From NCBI GenBank assembly GCA_039696685.1, contig CP155566.1, positions 1,302,001 to 1,366,000 of the forward strand: 64,000 nt of DNA. Reading direction: 5' to 3'. A program made the translations under genes and the position numbers. Each line of letters starts with the position of its first letter. The stretch's first letter is position 1. Below, piece by piece: positions 31,883-41,821 of this stretch. Under the pieces are notes generated by a model that was not told where the DNA came from, made no database searches, and saw nothing but the letters and a program-made list of their open reading frames with translations. The stretch is from Vibrio sp. CDRSL-10 TSBA (GTDB taxonomy: Bacteria > Pseudomonadota > Gammaproteobacteria > Enterobacterales > Vibrionaceae).

Positions 31883-32986
31883 TTAGTCGATCAGACCGTA
31901 CTCTTTTTTCAGCACGTCGATGATTTCCTGCTTCGGATTGCTACTCAGCTCAATCTTGTGACCGACAATCTTCTCGGCAATGCCTAAGTAAGTGCGTGAG
32001 ATATCCATCAGCGCTTCCAGCGGCAGGGCGTTATCACGCGCCAGTGCTTCACGCTCAGGCATACGCTCTTTGTTAAGCAGAATGTCTGGATCAGGGAAGT
32101 AGTTAAGCAGGAACTGACGGAAACCTTCTTTCGAGTTTTCAACGATGTTACCTGCCTGGTACTCTTTCGCATCCCAGATACGTGATGAATCAGGCGTGCC
32201 CACTTCATCCATGTAGATAAGTTTTTCAACGCCGTTGGCATCGTTAACGTAACCAAATTCAAATTTGGTATCGACAAAAATCTGGTCAATCGCCTGCAGC
32301 GCGTTACTGATCACACCGAAACCTTCTTTCAGTAGTTTCTCGTACAGTGCGATGTCAGAAGCTTTGCTGAAGTTGAATGCCGCAAAGTTGTCTTCAATGT
32401 TCTTACGGGTGATGTTGACATCGTCCGCTTCCGGTACGCCCGGAATACCTTTCAGAATGCCTTTGGTCGATGGTGTCATCAGCAGTTCTGGCAGGGCTTT
32501 GTCTTTCTCCAGACCTTCCGGCAGCTCAATACCACAGAATTCACGTTCGCCTTTTGAGTAAGCGCGCCACATGGAACCTGTGATGTACTGGCGGCAAATC
32601 GCTTCAATCTTGATAGGTTTGGCTTTTTGTACGATCCAGACAAACGGATGAGGAATATCAAGAATGTGGCTGTCAGCCAGGCCGTTGTCTTTAAACAGTT
32701 TAAACCAGTGGTTAGAGATCGCGTTCAGTGCCGCGCCTTTACCCGGAACACCCTGTACGCCACCTTCGGCATGCCAGATACAGTCAAACGCAGAGATACG
32801 GTCACTGATGACCATGATCGCCAGCGGCGCATCTTCAGCCACGTTGTAGCCTTTCTCTTTAATCAGGCGACGGCTGTCTTGTTCGGTTAACCAGTAAACA
32901 GAGCGGACTTTACCACTGTGTACCGGCTGGTTGGTGCGGATCGGGAGGTCGTCATTGACGGCAAGAACTTGGTCAGCAAGGCTCAT
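31883..32986 (-). CDS. purC: SAICAR synthetase
   Basis: This 367-residue enzyme ligates aspartate to CAIR in purine synthesis. It is of the longer form found in Vibrio. It shows [45 protein letters not shown] and, in the C-terminal half, [20 protein letters not shown] PurR operator is present upstream. Confidence 0.96.
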   Translation of the reverse strand: MSLADQVLAVNDDLPIRTNQPVHSGKVRSVYWLTEQDSRRLIKEKGYNVAEDAPLAIMVISDRISAFDCIWHAEGGVQGVPGKGAALNAISNHWFKLFKDNGLADSHILDIPHPFVWIVQKAKPIKIEAICRQYITGSMWRAYSKGEREFCGIELPEGLEKDKALPELLMTPSTKGILKGIPGVPEADDVNITRKNIEDNFAAFNFSKASDIALYEKLLKEGFGVISNALQAIDQIFVDTKFEFGYVNDANGVEKLIYMDEVGTPDSSRIWDAKEYQAGNIVENSKEGFRQFLLNYFPDPDILLNKERMPEREALARDNALPLEALMDISRTYLGIAEKIVGHKIELSSNPKQEIIDVLKKEYGLID

Positions 32987-33105
32987 TTAGACATTCCTAT
33001 CTTGTTTCAAACGTCGTTGAGAGAAGATATCCGTAGCGTAAAAACGGGATGAGATATCGAATACTGAGCGCATCATACCAGAACTATTTTCTGTCGCCAG
33101 AGAAA

Positions 33106-33121
33106 AAGCAAACGTTTGCCT
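33106..33121 (-). promoter_or_regulatory. PurR operator of purC
   Basis: The perfect 12-bp palindrome GCAAACGTTTGC (33108-33119) is the core of the PurR box (consensus ACGCAAACGTTTGCGT), about 120 bp upstream of the purC start. A possible -10 box TATGAT lies between it and the gene. Repression by PurR with hypoxanthine or guanine is expected. Confidence 0.8.
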
Positions 33122-33205
33122 GATTTGCTTGGGATAGTGTGCTGCATAGTGTCGTTGTGCTGCATGTTCCGCTTAAAAAGGGTGGCTGACTCTATAGGAT
33201 GAGTG

Positions 33206-33254
33206 GCACAAGCTCAATACCAGAAACTGGCCGGTATTGAGGTTGGGCTTGTGC
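33206..33254. terminator. Large hairpin between purC and the ParB-like gene
   Basis: The outer stem GCACAAGC / GCTTGTGC and inner stem TCAATACC / GGTATTGA are separated by a 6-nt bulge on one side. It lies about 40 bp past the ParB-like stop codon, on the side where that gene ends, and may act as its terminator although the T-run is poor. Confidence 0.45.
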
Positions 33255-33294
33255 AAGATGGAATAATCTTAAGTAGCTGGTGTGAGCATGAAAT

Positions 33295-34252
33295 TTACTG
33301 GGTTGCCGTTTCTGCTAACTCTTTGCTTTGGGCATTTGGGGCCAAAGCGTTTTTATAGCGCAGCATGTAGTCGATTTTGCCGCCTTTTTTGAACAGTTTA
33401 TCGAAGCCTTTTTGGCTGAATTGGTCAAACTGACCCATCTCTTTTACGGTTCGGTTCGAGCCACCCACGTTGTTGCTTTGCATTGCCAGGATGTATTCGC
33501 TCACGGTTTTTACTGCTTTCGCGTAACCGTCCGTCGAGTTTAAATCGAAAGTAGCGGTATTGATTTCTTTGCGCAGTTTCTTTAGACCAGTAAAACTCCA
33601 GAAATGGCACAGGCTGTTTTGGCTTATCCCAGCTTATATCACGGGTAAAGTACATCAGCGAACGATACTGATCGTTGGCAAAATTGCTCAGGCCAAGGGC
33701 GGCAGGAAGTTGCTGATAACTGATGGCCTGACCGTTTTGGTCAAATAACCAGGTATTACCATCCTTTGCCATCGCCTTCCAGAAGTCATCCATGCTTTTT
33801 AAATCACGGTAATCTTTATCTACCGCGACATGGATATTGAAGTCTGGGCCGCCCTGGGGCATCTGGTAAAAGACGTTGAAGGTATGATGGCCGTCCGTTA
33901 AAAAGTATTCACCGTTTGGCGCTATGACGACGGTTTTCATATCTTGTTTACGAGTCCCGACATCAGACTCACATTTGAATGTAGATGGTTCATTCGGCTG
34001 GGCATTGTCTTGAATGCTTTCTACGCCTTTCTGGCCATTGGCTTCACAGATCTCATCAAACATTTTCTCCCGGTCGAACTGGTAGCGGCCCAGTTTATAC
34101 ATGATTTGATCGTACCCGACAGAAGGTTGCGTTGGTTGCAATTGGTGTAAAGCTACGTTGATGATATCACCCTCATTCACATCGCTGGCGTGTGCCGATA
34201 GGGTGAAAAGGCTCAGGGCACCAAGGGCCGTAATAATAACTTTATGATTCAT
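33295..34252 (-). CDS. Exported ParB-like (ParBc_2) protein, +1 frameshift in the sequence
   Basis: This 318-residue protein (corrected) starts at MNHKVIITALGALSLFTLSAHA, a Sec signal peptide. The body contains LHQLQPTQPSVGYDQIMYKLGRY, YFLTDGHHTFNVFYQM and HVAVDKDYRD, which match the ParB-like nuclease domain of DUF/ParBc_2 proteins. The frames join at 33576-33580 (GTTTC to GTTC), restoring WSKELRKEINTATFDLNSTD. Export makes a role in DNA partition unlikely; the function is unknown. Confidence 0.8.
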
Positions 34253-34431
34253 GGGGTTCTCAGCTTTGCGGGAAAATAAACTAGCAAGGTAATGAGAGTT
34301 TATTGCAGGAAAGTTTCTGTATTGTTTCATTGAGTGCTGAGAGTGTATCAAGGTGTGAGTATGAGTTTGAGCATAGCCGGCAGCGGGCTGCTGAGTGGTT
34401 CAGCAACCCGTTAGCGCAGTAAAACGGCCGA

Positions 34432-34716
34432 TCAGAGGCCAAATGCTGTTGCTGCCTTGTTGTAGTCATACTCTATCTGAGCTCTCAGCACCTCGTGAAC
34501 CAAACCAGCCGGGATCTTTTGTGCCAGCAGGGAAGTGTCGTAGTGAATATTGGCTATTCGTTCGTTTTTCCAGTCGGTTAACAGGGTTGTAATTTGGTCT
34601 TTAGTCATGGTGTGTTTGATGGTTTCGATACTCAGACTTTCAATGACATTCGATGCCAGGGCCGGTGCTGACAGTGCCAGCAATGAAACAGCAATGAGTT
34701 TGGTCACAAATTTCAT
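34432..34716 (-). CDS. Small exported hypothetical protein
   Basis: This 94-residue protein begins MKFVTKLIAVSLLALSAPALAS, a clear signal peptide with cleavage at ALA. The mature part (about 70 residues) is helical and charged and I do not recognise it. The start at 34716 is chosen because upstream codons would disrupt the signal peptide. It lies upstream of, and in the same direction as, the ParB-like gene. The gap 34717-35064 holds a small inverted repeat (AAACCGGA/TCCGGTTT at 34978-35001) and otherwise nothing recognisable. Confidence 0.7.
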   Translation of the reverse strand: MKFVTKLIAVSLLALSAPALASNVIESLSIETIKHTMTKDQITTLLTDWKNERIANIHYDTSLLAQKIPAGLVHEVLRAQIEYDYNKAATAFGL

Positions 34717-35064
34717 GATGTGTTCTTTATGGTTAAGCGGCGCAACGCTTTTTTCTCGATCATGCATCGCGACTGACACCTTGTTCATTCGGTCGTCGCC
34801 GATGCGATTTCATGCCCTTGCGCAGCGTAAACAGTTCCGGATAAGTTTCAGGCCAGCTGAGGTTGATCGGCGGCAGGACATGTGACGCGCTTAACAAAAT
34901 AATAGTTCACCATGTTCTCTGTGTGTACTTGCTCTGAGGCATATACGTGGGCGATAACTGGCAGGTTATAAGCGCTGAAACCGGAAGGCTGTATCCGGTT
35001 TACAAAGTGGCCCGCATCCGGATTTAGCATGGTCTTTGTTCAGGATACGGGCTGATAAGGATAT

Positions 35065-35970
35065 CTAATCCTGTGGTATCTCCTGGTATGAAATCATTTT
35101 TGCGGTATCAAAAAACTCTTTGATATAAGGATGCGGCTTTTTTGAATCGTGCAGACGAATCAGAATAATTTCGAGCGCTTCACTGTATTCTGGCCAAATG
35201 TGAACAAGATGCCCTTTGCTAATATGCTCCCTGGCAACAGAGCTCGGCACACAAGCGACGCCATTACCATGAATCGCCATCGGCAGCAACGACTCAGAAA
35301 TGGTCGACTGGAACACAACAGACAGCTTTTTCGCTTGCGGCGTTCTACTGAACAACGGAAGAGAAAGTTCGTGCAACTGTGAGGAAGGCGCATAAGTGAG
35401 GTGAGGAATGAGGCTGTCCTCGAGCCGCTCGGCAGGAAATGAGGCACCGCATACCCAGATAAGCGCATCATCTGCTAACTTAACCACTTCAAATTCATCC
35501 GATTCGAAATACTTGGTATCACCTGAGCCTCGGTAGAACAGCAGACAATCCGCTCGTTGAGACTGCAAAGCAGCCTGATAACCGGTGACGGAGCGAACAC
35601 CTGAATCGATACTGGTGACCATTGGGCTTTCCATCTGGCTTAACACCTGGGTAAACCATTGAGGGAAAAAGTTACAGGCGAGAGTATGCAAAGATGCAAT
35701 CGTCATTGGATTGGGTTTATTGGCGACCATTTCCTCGCATCGCTCTGCCATTTGCACCATTTCAGCTGCCACCGGATAGAGCCTTTTTCCTTCTGGCGTC
35801 AGCCGGACTGGTGTTTGGCTTCGGTCGAATAGCTCTACATTAAGGTGTTGTTCTAATTGCTGAATTCTCCTGCTAAATGCCGCCTGGGACGAGGCGTTAA
35901 GCTGGGCCGCCAACGAAAATTTCTGGCAGTCTGCAAGTGTGATGAAATCCTTTAACCAGCGAATGTTCAT
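35065..35970 (-). CDS. LysR-family regulator, divergent from the amino-acid ABC operon
   Basis: This 301-residue protein has an N-terminal winged helix-turn-helix (MNIRWLKDFITLADCQKFSLAAQLNASSQAAFSRRIQQLE) and a substrate-binding domain. The start at 35970 follows GGAG. The C-terminal region resembles LysR proteins such as HypT/YjiE-type or amino-acid regulators, but I cannot name an inducer. Its divergence from the aap-like operon (gap 165 bp) suggests control of that operon. The partial palindrome GAATC-T-GATTC (36087-36097) is a possible site. Confidence 0.9.
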   Translation of the reverse strand: MNIRWLKDFITLADCQKFSLAAQLNASSQAAFSRRIQQLEQHLNVELFDRSQTPVRLTPEGKRLYPVAAEMVQMAERCEEMVANKPNPMTIASLHTLACNFFPQWFTQVLSQMESPMVTSIDSGVRSVTGYQAALQSQRADCLLFYRGSGDTKYFESDEFEVVKLADDALIWVCGASFPAERLEDSLIPHLTYAPSSQLHELSLPLFSRTPQAKKLSVVFQSTISESLLPMAIHGNGVACVPSSVAREHISKGHLVHIWPEYSEALEIILIRLHDSKKPHPYIKEFFDTAKMISYQEIPQD

Positions 35971-36135
35971 TGCCTGTCTCCATTTGAATCTATTATCGAA
36001 TTTTTGCATAACCTATGCAAAATACGAGACATTAAATCCTTTCAATTGACCCATGTAAACGCCTATGTTGTCACTATGTGAACACGGAATCTGATTCGAA
36101 CTGTCAGCGTAAGCTGAGTAATAAAAGGACTTAAT

Positions 36136-37159
36136 ATGAAACTGAATACGTTAGCCATGATTGTTTCCGGGCTGCTGGCCAGCACCGTTGCGACGCACAG
36201 CTATGCCAATCTTAAAGACGACATCATTGAACGAGGCAGCCTGAAATGTGGCATTTCCAGCGACAAAATGGGCTTCTCCTACATTAATGACCAGGGCAAG
36301 TGGACTGGGATGGACGTGGATTACTGCCGTGCAGTCGCGGCTGCTGTACTGGGTTCGCCGGACAAAGTCGAGTTCATTACCACGACGTCGAAGAACCGCT
36401 TTACCTCGCTGGCATCCGGCGAAATTGACATCCTTTCCCGCTCGACGACCTGGACTGTATCGCGTGACGCAAAACTTGGTGCAGACTTCACCACAATCTG
36501 GTTCTATGACGGCCAGGGCTTTATGGTGCGTAAATCTCTGGGAGTAAAATCGGCCACGGAACTGGACGGCGCAACCTTCTGCTTATCTCCTGGCACCACT
36601 TCTGAACACAATCTGGCGGATTACTTTGGCTCAAAAGGGCTGACTTACCGCTCAGTGGTGTTTGAAAAAACCGAAGAGCTTTACGCTGCTTATCAGAAAG
36701 GGCGCTGTGATGCGTTGACCAATGATGTGACCGGCCTGGCTGCGCGCCGTACTCTGTTTAAGGATCCGGATGAACACATGATCCTTCCTGAGGTTATCTC
36801 AAAAGAGCCTCTTGGTCCGTATGTGAAACAGGGTGAAAACGAATGGCGCGACATTGTAACTATGGTGGGGAACGCACTGATTGAAGCGGAAGAGCTTAAT
36901 GTGACCCAAGCCAATGCTGCCGAGCTGGCCAAAACAACCAACAAACCGGGCATTAAGCGTCTGCTGGGTACGGAAGGAAGCTTAGGTACGGACTTAGGCC
37001 TTAGTCAGGACTGGGCTTTGAAAGCGATCGAGGCGACCGGCAACTACGGCGAGATCTTTGCGCACCATGTCGGCCAGAAACTCTCCACTTAAATTTGAAC
37101 GTGGTGCGAACGCTTTGTACACCGAAGGCGGCCTGATGTATGCCCCCCCTTTCCGTTAA
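36136..37159 (+). CDS. aapJ: Amino-acid ABC transporter binding protein (AapJ type), +1 frameshift in the sequence
   Basis: This 340-residue periplasmic binding protein (corrected) has a signal peptide (MKLNTLAMIVSGLLASTVATHSYA) and the amino-acid-binding fold (LKCGISSDKMGFSYINDQGKW, GMDVDYCRAVAAAVLG, TFCLSPGTTSEHNLADYF). The frame stops early unless GAAAC at 37077-37081 reads GAAC. The repair restores GQNSPLKFERGANALYTEGG and the terminal APPFR, as in AapJ. General L-amino acids (Glu, Gln, Asp, Asn) are the likely ligands. Confidence 0.93.
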
Positions 37160-37222
37160 TCATATAGTCATGTCAGCCTGTGTCTAAGCAGGCTGGCCAT
37201 CCACGGACAGGAGAGAAATGCA

Positions 37223-38371
37223 ATGAAACTCACCAAAGGGACGTTAATTGACTGGGGGCAGCAAGCCCTGCTGTTAATTACCGTCACGCTACTATTTTTA
37301 TATCTGGGCACCAATGCCTCGGAGAATATCGCCAAGCTTGGTATCACCACAGGATTTGATTTTCTGCATGAGCGTGCTGGCTACGATATTTCTTTCAGCC
37401 TGCTTGATTATGACCAGAATGATACCTACCTCCAGGCGTATTACGTCGGCGTGGCTAACACTCTGCTCGTTTCCTTTTTAAGCATTATTTTTGCCACCAT
37501 TCTCGGCTTTATCATCGGTGTTGGCCGGGTATCGAATAACTGGGTAATCAGTAAACTTAGCCGCACTTACGTTGAGTTCATCCGCAATGTGCCGTTGGTG
37601 GTCCAGCTTGTGTGGTGGTATGCACTGTTTTTGAGTCTGCCGCCGGTGCGGAACAGTATTCAGATCTTCGATGATGTTTACCTCTCAAACCGAGGTCTGG
37701 CTATTCCTCATTTGTCGTTGCAGGGCTGGGGCGGTTATGTCTTTTGCGCGCTGCTGCTGTCATGCCTGCTGGCATTTCTGTACCGTCGCCGCGTGGTCAG
37801 CCAGGTCAGATGGACCGGCTTTCATCCGGTTTTGTGGCCACGTTTACTGGCGATCATTGTATTGCCGCCTTTGCTGGTTTTGATTGCGGCCATTGTCCTG
37901 GGGCATATGGAATTTAGTGCGCCCAAACTGACTGGTTTTAACTTTCGTGGCGGCATGATCGTCATCCCCGAGCTGGTGGCACTGTGGGTTGCGTTATCGG
38001 TCTACAGCGCCAGTTACATTGCTGAAATCGTACGCGGCTGTATTCAGTCCATCGCCAAAGGTCAGCACGAAGCGGGCAAAGCTCTGGGATTCAATGACTC
38101 GGCGATTATGTGGAAACTGATTGTTCCGCAAGCCGTGTACCCGATGATTCCGCAGATCACCAGTGTGTATCTCAACATCATCAAAAACTCCTCGTTAGGC
38201 GTGGTCATCGGCTTTATGGAGTTAGTCTCTTCAACCGGCGGCACCACTCTGAATAATACCGGGCAAGCCATTGAATGTATTTTGATTGTGATGGGCACCT
38301 ACTGTGTATTCAGTCTGATCACCAGTGTGCTGATGAACTGGTATAACTCACACGTTGCGATAGGGAAGTGA
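37223..38371 (+). CDS. aapQ: Amino-acid ABC transporter permease (AapQ type)
   Basis: This 382-residue inner-membrane protein is longer than simple His/Gln permeases, with the inserted region typical of AapQ. The permease signature EAGKALGFNDSAIMWKLIVPQA contains the EAA loop that contacts the ATPase. It starts at ATG 37223 after GGAGAG. It ends overlapping the next permease (GTGA). Confidence 0.93.
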   Translation: MKLTKGTLIDWGQQALLLITVTLLFLYLGTNASENIAKLGITTGFDFLHERAGYDISFSLLDYDQNDTYLQAYYVGVANTLLVSFLSIIFATILGFIIGVGRVSNNWVISKLSRTYVEFIRNVPLVVQLVWWYALFLSLPPVRNSIQIFDDVYLSNRGLAIPHLSLQGWGGYVFCALLLSCLLAFLYRRRVVSQVRWTGFHPVLWPRLLAIIVLPPLLVLIAAIVLGHMEFSAPKLTGFNFRGGMIVIPELVALWVALSVYSASYIAEIVRGCIQSIAKGQHEAGKALGFNDSAIMWKLIVPQAVYPMIPQITSVYLNIIKNSSLGVVIGFMELVSSTGGTTLNNTGQAIECILIVMGTYCVFSLITSVLMNWYNSHVAIGK

Positions 38372-39459
38372 TCATGCAAAGTGAAAATATCATGCAATAT
38401 ATTGAACCACGTCCGGCCATTGTGACCAAATCAGACTGGAAAACCTGGTGCCGGAAAAATTTATTCTCATCCGCCTTCAACACGTTGCTGACGGTCGTCG
38501 GGTTGATGTTTGTGTTGTGGTTGGTTCCGACACTGCTTAACTGGTTTATTTTCAGCGCTACGTTTGTGGGTTCCTCCCAAGCAGATTGTACCTCGGCTGG
38601 CGCCTGCTGGCTGCCGGTAGTAAATCGGATTGAGCTGTTCACCTACGGTATGTATCCGGACGACCAGCAGTGGCGGGTGGATGTTGCCTTCGGACTGGCG
38701 GCTATCGCGATTCCAATGTTGTACATCAAGCGTTTTAACAAACGAGTGATGCTCTGCTACATCGCCGTGTTGCCCTTTGCGATGTGGATGTTGTTGAAAG
38801 GCGGCACGTTTGGCTTTGAAACCATTTCGACCACCAAATTTGCCGGCATCATGCTGACGCTGTTCCTGGCTATTTTTGGCATGGTGTTCGCGCTGCCGCT
38901 GGGTATTTTGCTGGCGCTGGGCCGACGTTCGCAACGCCCGGTGATTCATTGGCTCAGTGTGGCTTATATCGAATTAGTGCGCTCGGTGCCTGTGATAACG
39001 CTGCTGTTCATGGCGTCACTGATGATTCAGCTTTTCTTGCCGCCCGGCCAGGAGTTTGACGTGTTACTGCGCGTTGTCGCGGTACTGGTTTTGTTCACGG
39101 CGGCTTATATGGCGGAAACCATTCGCGGCGGCCTGCAGTCGATTCCTCAGGGGCAGTTTGAAGCGGCACAGGCACTCGGTTTCGGTTACTGGAAAATGAT
39201 GGGGCAGATCATTTTGCCGCAAGTTCTGAAGAACTCAATTCCATCGTTGCTCAATCACTTTGTCGGCATTTTAAAAGAGACCACACTGGTCATGATTGTC
39301 GGTGTGCTTGATATCGTCGGTGTTGCTTCAAGCACCTTATCCAACGCGAAATGGGTTGGATTAGAAAACGAAATGTACGCATTTTTAGCGGTCTTTTTCT
39401 TTATCTGTTGTTTCTCTCTTTCCCAATACGCAGCGCATCTGGAACGCCGCTTGAAATAA
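38368..39459 (+). CDS. aapM: Amino-acid ABC transporter permease (AapM type)
   Basis: This permease of up to 363 residues pairs with AapQ. The EAA loop is [22 protein letters not shown]. The N-terminal region has an extra periplasmic loop with two cysteines ([13 protein letters not shown]), as in AapM. The start is GTG 38368 (overlapping the aapQ stop) or ATG 38374. Confidence 0.92.
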   Translation: MIMQSENIMQYIEPRPAIVTKSDWKTWCRKNLFSSAFNTLLTVVGLMFVLWLVPTLLNWFIFSATFVGSSQADCTSAGACWLPVVNRIELFTYGMYPDDQQWRVDVAFGLAAIAIPMLYIKRFNKRVMLCYIAVLPFAMWMLLKGGTFGFETISTTKFAGIMLTLFLAIFGMVFALPLGILLALGRRSQRPVIHWLSVAYIELVRSVPVITLLFMASLMIQLFLPPGQEFDVLLRVVAVLVLFTAAYMAETIRGGLQSIPQGQFEAAQALGFGYWKMMGQIILPQVLKNSIPSLLNHFVGILKETTLVMIVGVLDIVGVASSTLSNAKWVGLENEMYAFLAVFFFICCFSLSQYAAHLERRLK

Positions 39460-39478
39460 CGCTCATCAGGAGAATGTC

Positions 39479-40213
39479 ATGGAAGTCATCAACATAAAAA
39501 ATCTCAACAAGTGGTACGACTCCTACCACGCGTTACGCGATATCAACTTAAGCGTAAAAAAAGGTGAGCGCATCGTGATCTGCGGCCCATCCGGTTCCGG
39601 CAAGTCAACGTTGATTCGTTGTATTAACCAACTGGAGAAGCACCAGTCAGGTGCACTAAACGTATTTGGACAGGAAGTGAGTGACACGTCGAAAGATCTC
39701 ATTGCGCTGCGTAAACAAGTCGGTATGTGTTTTCAGTCCTTTAATCTATTTCCGCATCTGACTGTGCTGGAAAACTGCGTATTGCCGCAGACTTCCAACC
39801 TGGGTGTGAAAGAAGAGGTAGCGATTGAAATCGCATTAGGGCTGCTGAATAAGGTCAAAATCAAAGAGCAGGCTAACAAATACCCAAGCCAGTTGTCCGG
39901 CGGACAGCAGCAGCGTGTTGCGATTGCCCGTGCGTTGTGTATGAACCCGCAAGTGATGCTGTTTGATGAGCCGACATCAGCCTTAGACCCGGAGATGATC
40001 TCCGAGGTTCTGGATGTGATGACCGATTTGGCCAGCGAAGGAATGACCATGCTGTGTGTGACCCATGAAATGGGTTTTGCGCGCAGGGTTGCTGACCGCG
40101 TCATCTTTATGGACCAGGGCCAGATTGTCGAAGAAAACAATCCCGAAGCCTTTTTCTCTGCGCCTGAGTCGCCGCGTACACGCGAATTTTTAAATCAATT
40201 GATTCACCACTAA
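39479..40213 (+). CDS. aapP: Amino-acid ABC transporter ATPase (AapP type)
   Basis: This 244-residue ATPase powers AapQM. Walker [10 protein letters not shown], signature [15 protein letters not shown], Walker [13 protein letters not shown] and the switch histidine in [10 protein letters not shown] are all intact. A GGAG site is 8 bp upstream of the ATG. The isoaspartyl peptidase gene follows after 8 bp. Confidence 0.96.
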   Translation: MEVINIKNLNKWYDSYHALRDINLSVKKGERIVICGPSGSGKSTLIRCINQLEKHQSGALNVFGQEVSDTSKDLIALRKQVGMCFQSFNLFPHLTVLENCVLPQTSNLGVKEEVAIEIALGLLNKVKIKEQANKYPSQLSGGQQQRVAIARALCMNPQVMLFDEPTSALDPEMISEVLDVMTDLASEGMTMLCVTHEMGFARRVADRVIFMDQGQIVEENNPEAFFSAPESPRTREFLNQLIHH

Positions 40214-40221
40214 GGAAGTTT

Positions 40222-41151
40222 ATGTCCAACGAATATTCCATCGCCATTCATGGTGGTGCCGGAGCGATGTCGAAAGGAAAGCTGACTCCTGAGCAGGAGC
40301 TTGAAATTGAAAGCGTGCTCAAAACCATTATTGAAGAGGGATTAGCCAGCCTTGGGCAAGGCGCGGATGCGCTTGATGTCGTACAGGCGGCGGTTAACCA
40401 GCTAGAAGATTGCACCTGGTTTAACGCGGGCAAAGGCGCGGTATTTAACCATCAGGGCAAGCATGAGTTAGACGCCTCTATAATGTGCGGCAAGACGCTG
40501 GATGCCGGCGCTGTGTCCGGTATCCGCTTCAGTCCGAATCCGATCGATGTGGCGCGAGCTGTCATGGACAAATCCCCGCATGTCTATTTAGGTGGTGAGG
40601 GCGCTGAGCAGTTTGCCCGTGATTTGGGGCTGGCGCAGGTTGATAACAGCTATTTCTCGACTGAGATGCGTTATCAGCAACTGCAGTCGGCACTGCTTGT
40701 GCAGGAGGTGATTCTGGAGCCGACCGATAACGACTACAAATACGGCACGGTTGGCGCGGTCGCAAAAGATAAACACGGAAATCTGGCGGCGGCGACATCA
40801 ACCGGTGGTATTACGAATAAACAGTACGGTCGTATTGGTGATTCTCCGGTCATCGGGGCCGGCACTTATGCCAATAACCAGACCTGTGCGGTTTCTGCAA
40901 CCGGGCACGGCGAACATTTTCTCCGCCATGTGGTGGGCTACAACATTTCCTCACGTATGGCGTTAGCCGGTGAGGCCTTGGAACAAGCCGCTAACCACGT
41001 TGTTTTTAACGATCTACCTAGTACCGGTGGCAGTGGCGGGATCATTGCGGTCGACAGCCAAGGCCAGCTGACGCTGCCATTTAATACCGAGGGCATGTAC
41101 CGCGGCTGGGGCAGCGCCAATCAGCCTGCACAATCGAAGATATACGAATAA
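40222..41151 (+). CDS. iaaA: Isoaspartyl peptidase / L-asparaginase (plant type)
   Basis: This 309-residue Ntn-hydrolase precursor self-cleaves before the threonine of YGTVGAVA to form the alpha and beta subunits. It shows IHGGAGAMSKGKL at the start, NAGKGAVFN, and DSPVIGAGTYANN and TGHGEHF in the beta part. It hydrolyses L-asparagine and beta-aspartyl dipeptides. Its position 8 bp after the transporter ATPase implies that imported asparagine or isoaspartyl peptides are used together with Aap uptake. Confidence 0.93.
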   Translation: MSNEYSIAIHGGAGAMSKGKLTPEQELEIESVLKTIIEEGLASLGQGADALDVVQAAVNQLEDCTWFNAGKGAVFNHQGKHELDASIMCGKTLDAGAVSGIRFSPNPIDVARAVMDKSPHVYLGGEGAEQFARDLGLAQVDNSYFSTEMRYQQLQSALLVQEVILEPTDNDYKYGTVGAVAKDKHGNLAAATSTGGITNKQYGRIGDSPVIGAGTYANNQTCAVSATGHGEHFLRHVVGYNISSRMALAGEALEQAANHVVFNDLPSTGGSGGIIAVDSQGQLTLPFNTEGMYRGWGSANQPAQSKIYE

Positions 41152-41184
41152 ACCACTCTCATCCCCACTGAGCTCAGACTGAAC

Positions 41185-41217
41185 GATGCCACTCAACGTT
41201 ATACCGAAAGTGGCATC
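41185..41217 (+). terminator. Hairpin after iaaA
   Basis: A 9-bp stem GATGCCACT / AGTGGCATC with a 15-nt loop lies 34 bp past the operon end. The T-run is poor (TTCGG), so terminator function is only likely. Confidence 0.5.
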
Positions 41218-41821
41218 TTCGGACTTCCAGCTTATGGGGAACCATCCGCCTGGTCTGCACGCAGTAGCTCCGCCGCGCGCAACTCCGGCCTACGTCCGCT
41301 ATCACAAAAATCATTTTCTTGATGAGAACGAAGAGTTTGCCCTAGATTTTCACCTGCCTGTAGGTTTCTTTTGACGTTCATAACGTTGATTTCACGTCGC
41401 TGAGTGTGAATGGCGATCACAGTTTGAGGTAAAAAATAAAGGATATGTATTGTTTGAAAGCGCTCAGTTTTCTTGGTTGAGCCCCTGATAATCGATGATT
41501 TTTGTTTGTTAATTAGTCAGCGTTAATATAATAAACTGTCAAAATTGTGATCTATTTATCTTGTTAAATAGAATTGCCCAAGAATACGTGACTCTTCACC
41601 CAGTTTGCCTCGTCTTTATACTTTTCCTCTAGCCTCAATCATTAGCATTGATTCAATGCTTGCGTGTTTGTCCTTTGTCCCGTCTTATGGACACCATTTA
41701 GTATTGTGGTGTTAGAACATTCTCATTAGATTGAACATCATAGGATGTATAAACACTCTGATAAAAATAAATACTAAAAATAGTCATACTTACTAATTTG
41801 ATCTGTAACTCAAGGTAAAAA
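41218..41821. other. Gene-free stretch between the aap operon and the PTS locus
   Basis: The first 150 bp contain a GC-rich patch with a 62-codon minus-strand frame (41232-41420) that I do not believe in. The remainder is AT-rich and carries the promoter region of the PRD regulator. I see no RNA gene or repeat. Confidence 0.35.

Noticed and set aside
41232..41420. 62-codon minus-strand frame
   Set aside because: No ribosome site, unusual composition, no recognisable features; probably a chance frame in a GC-rich patch.
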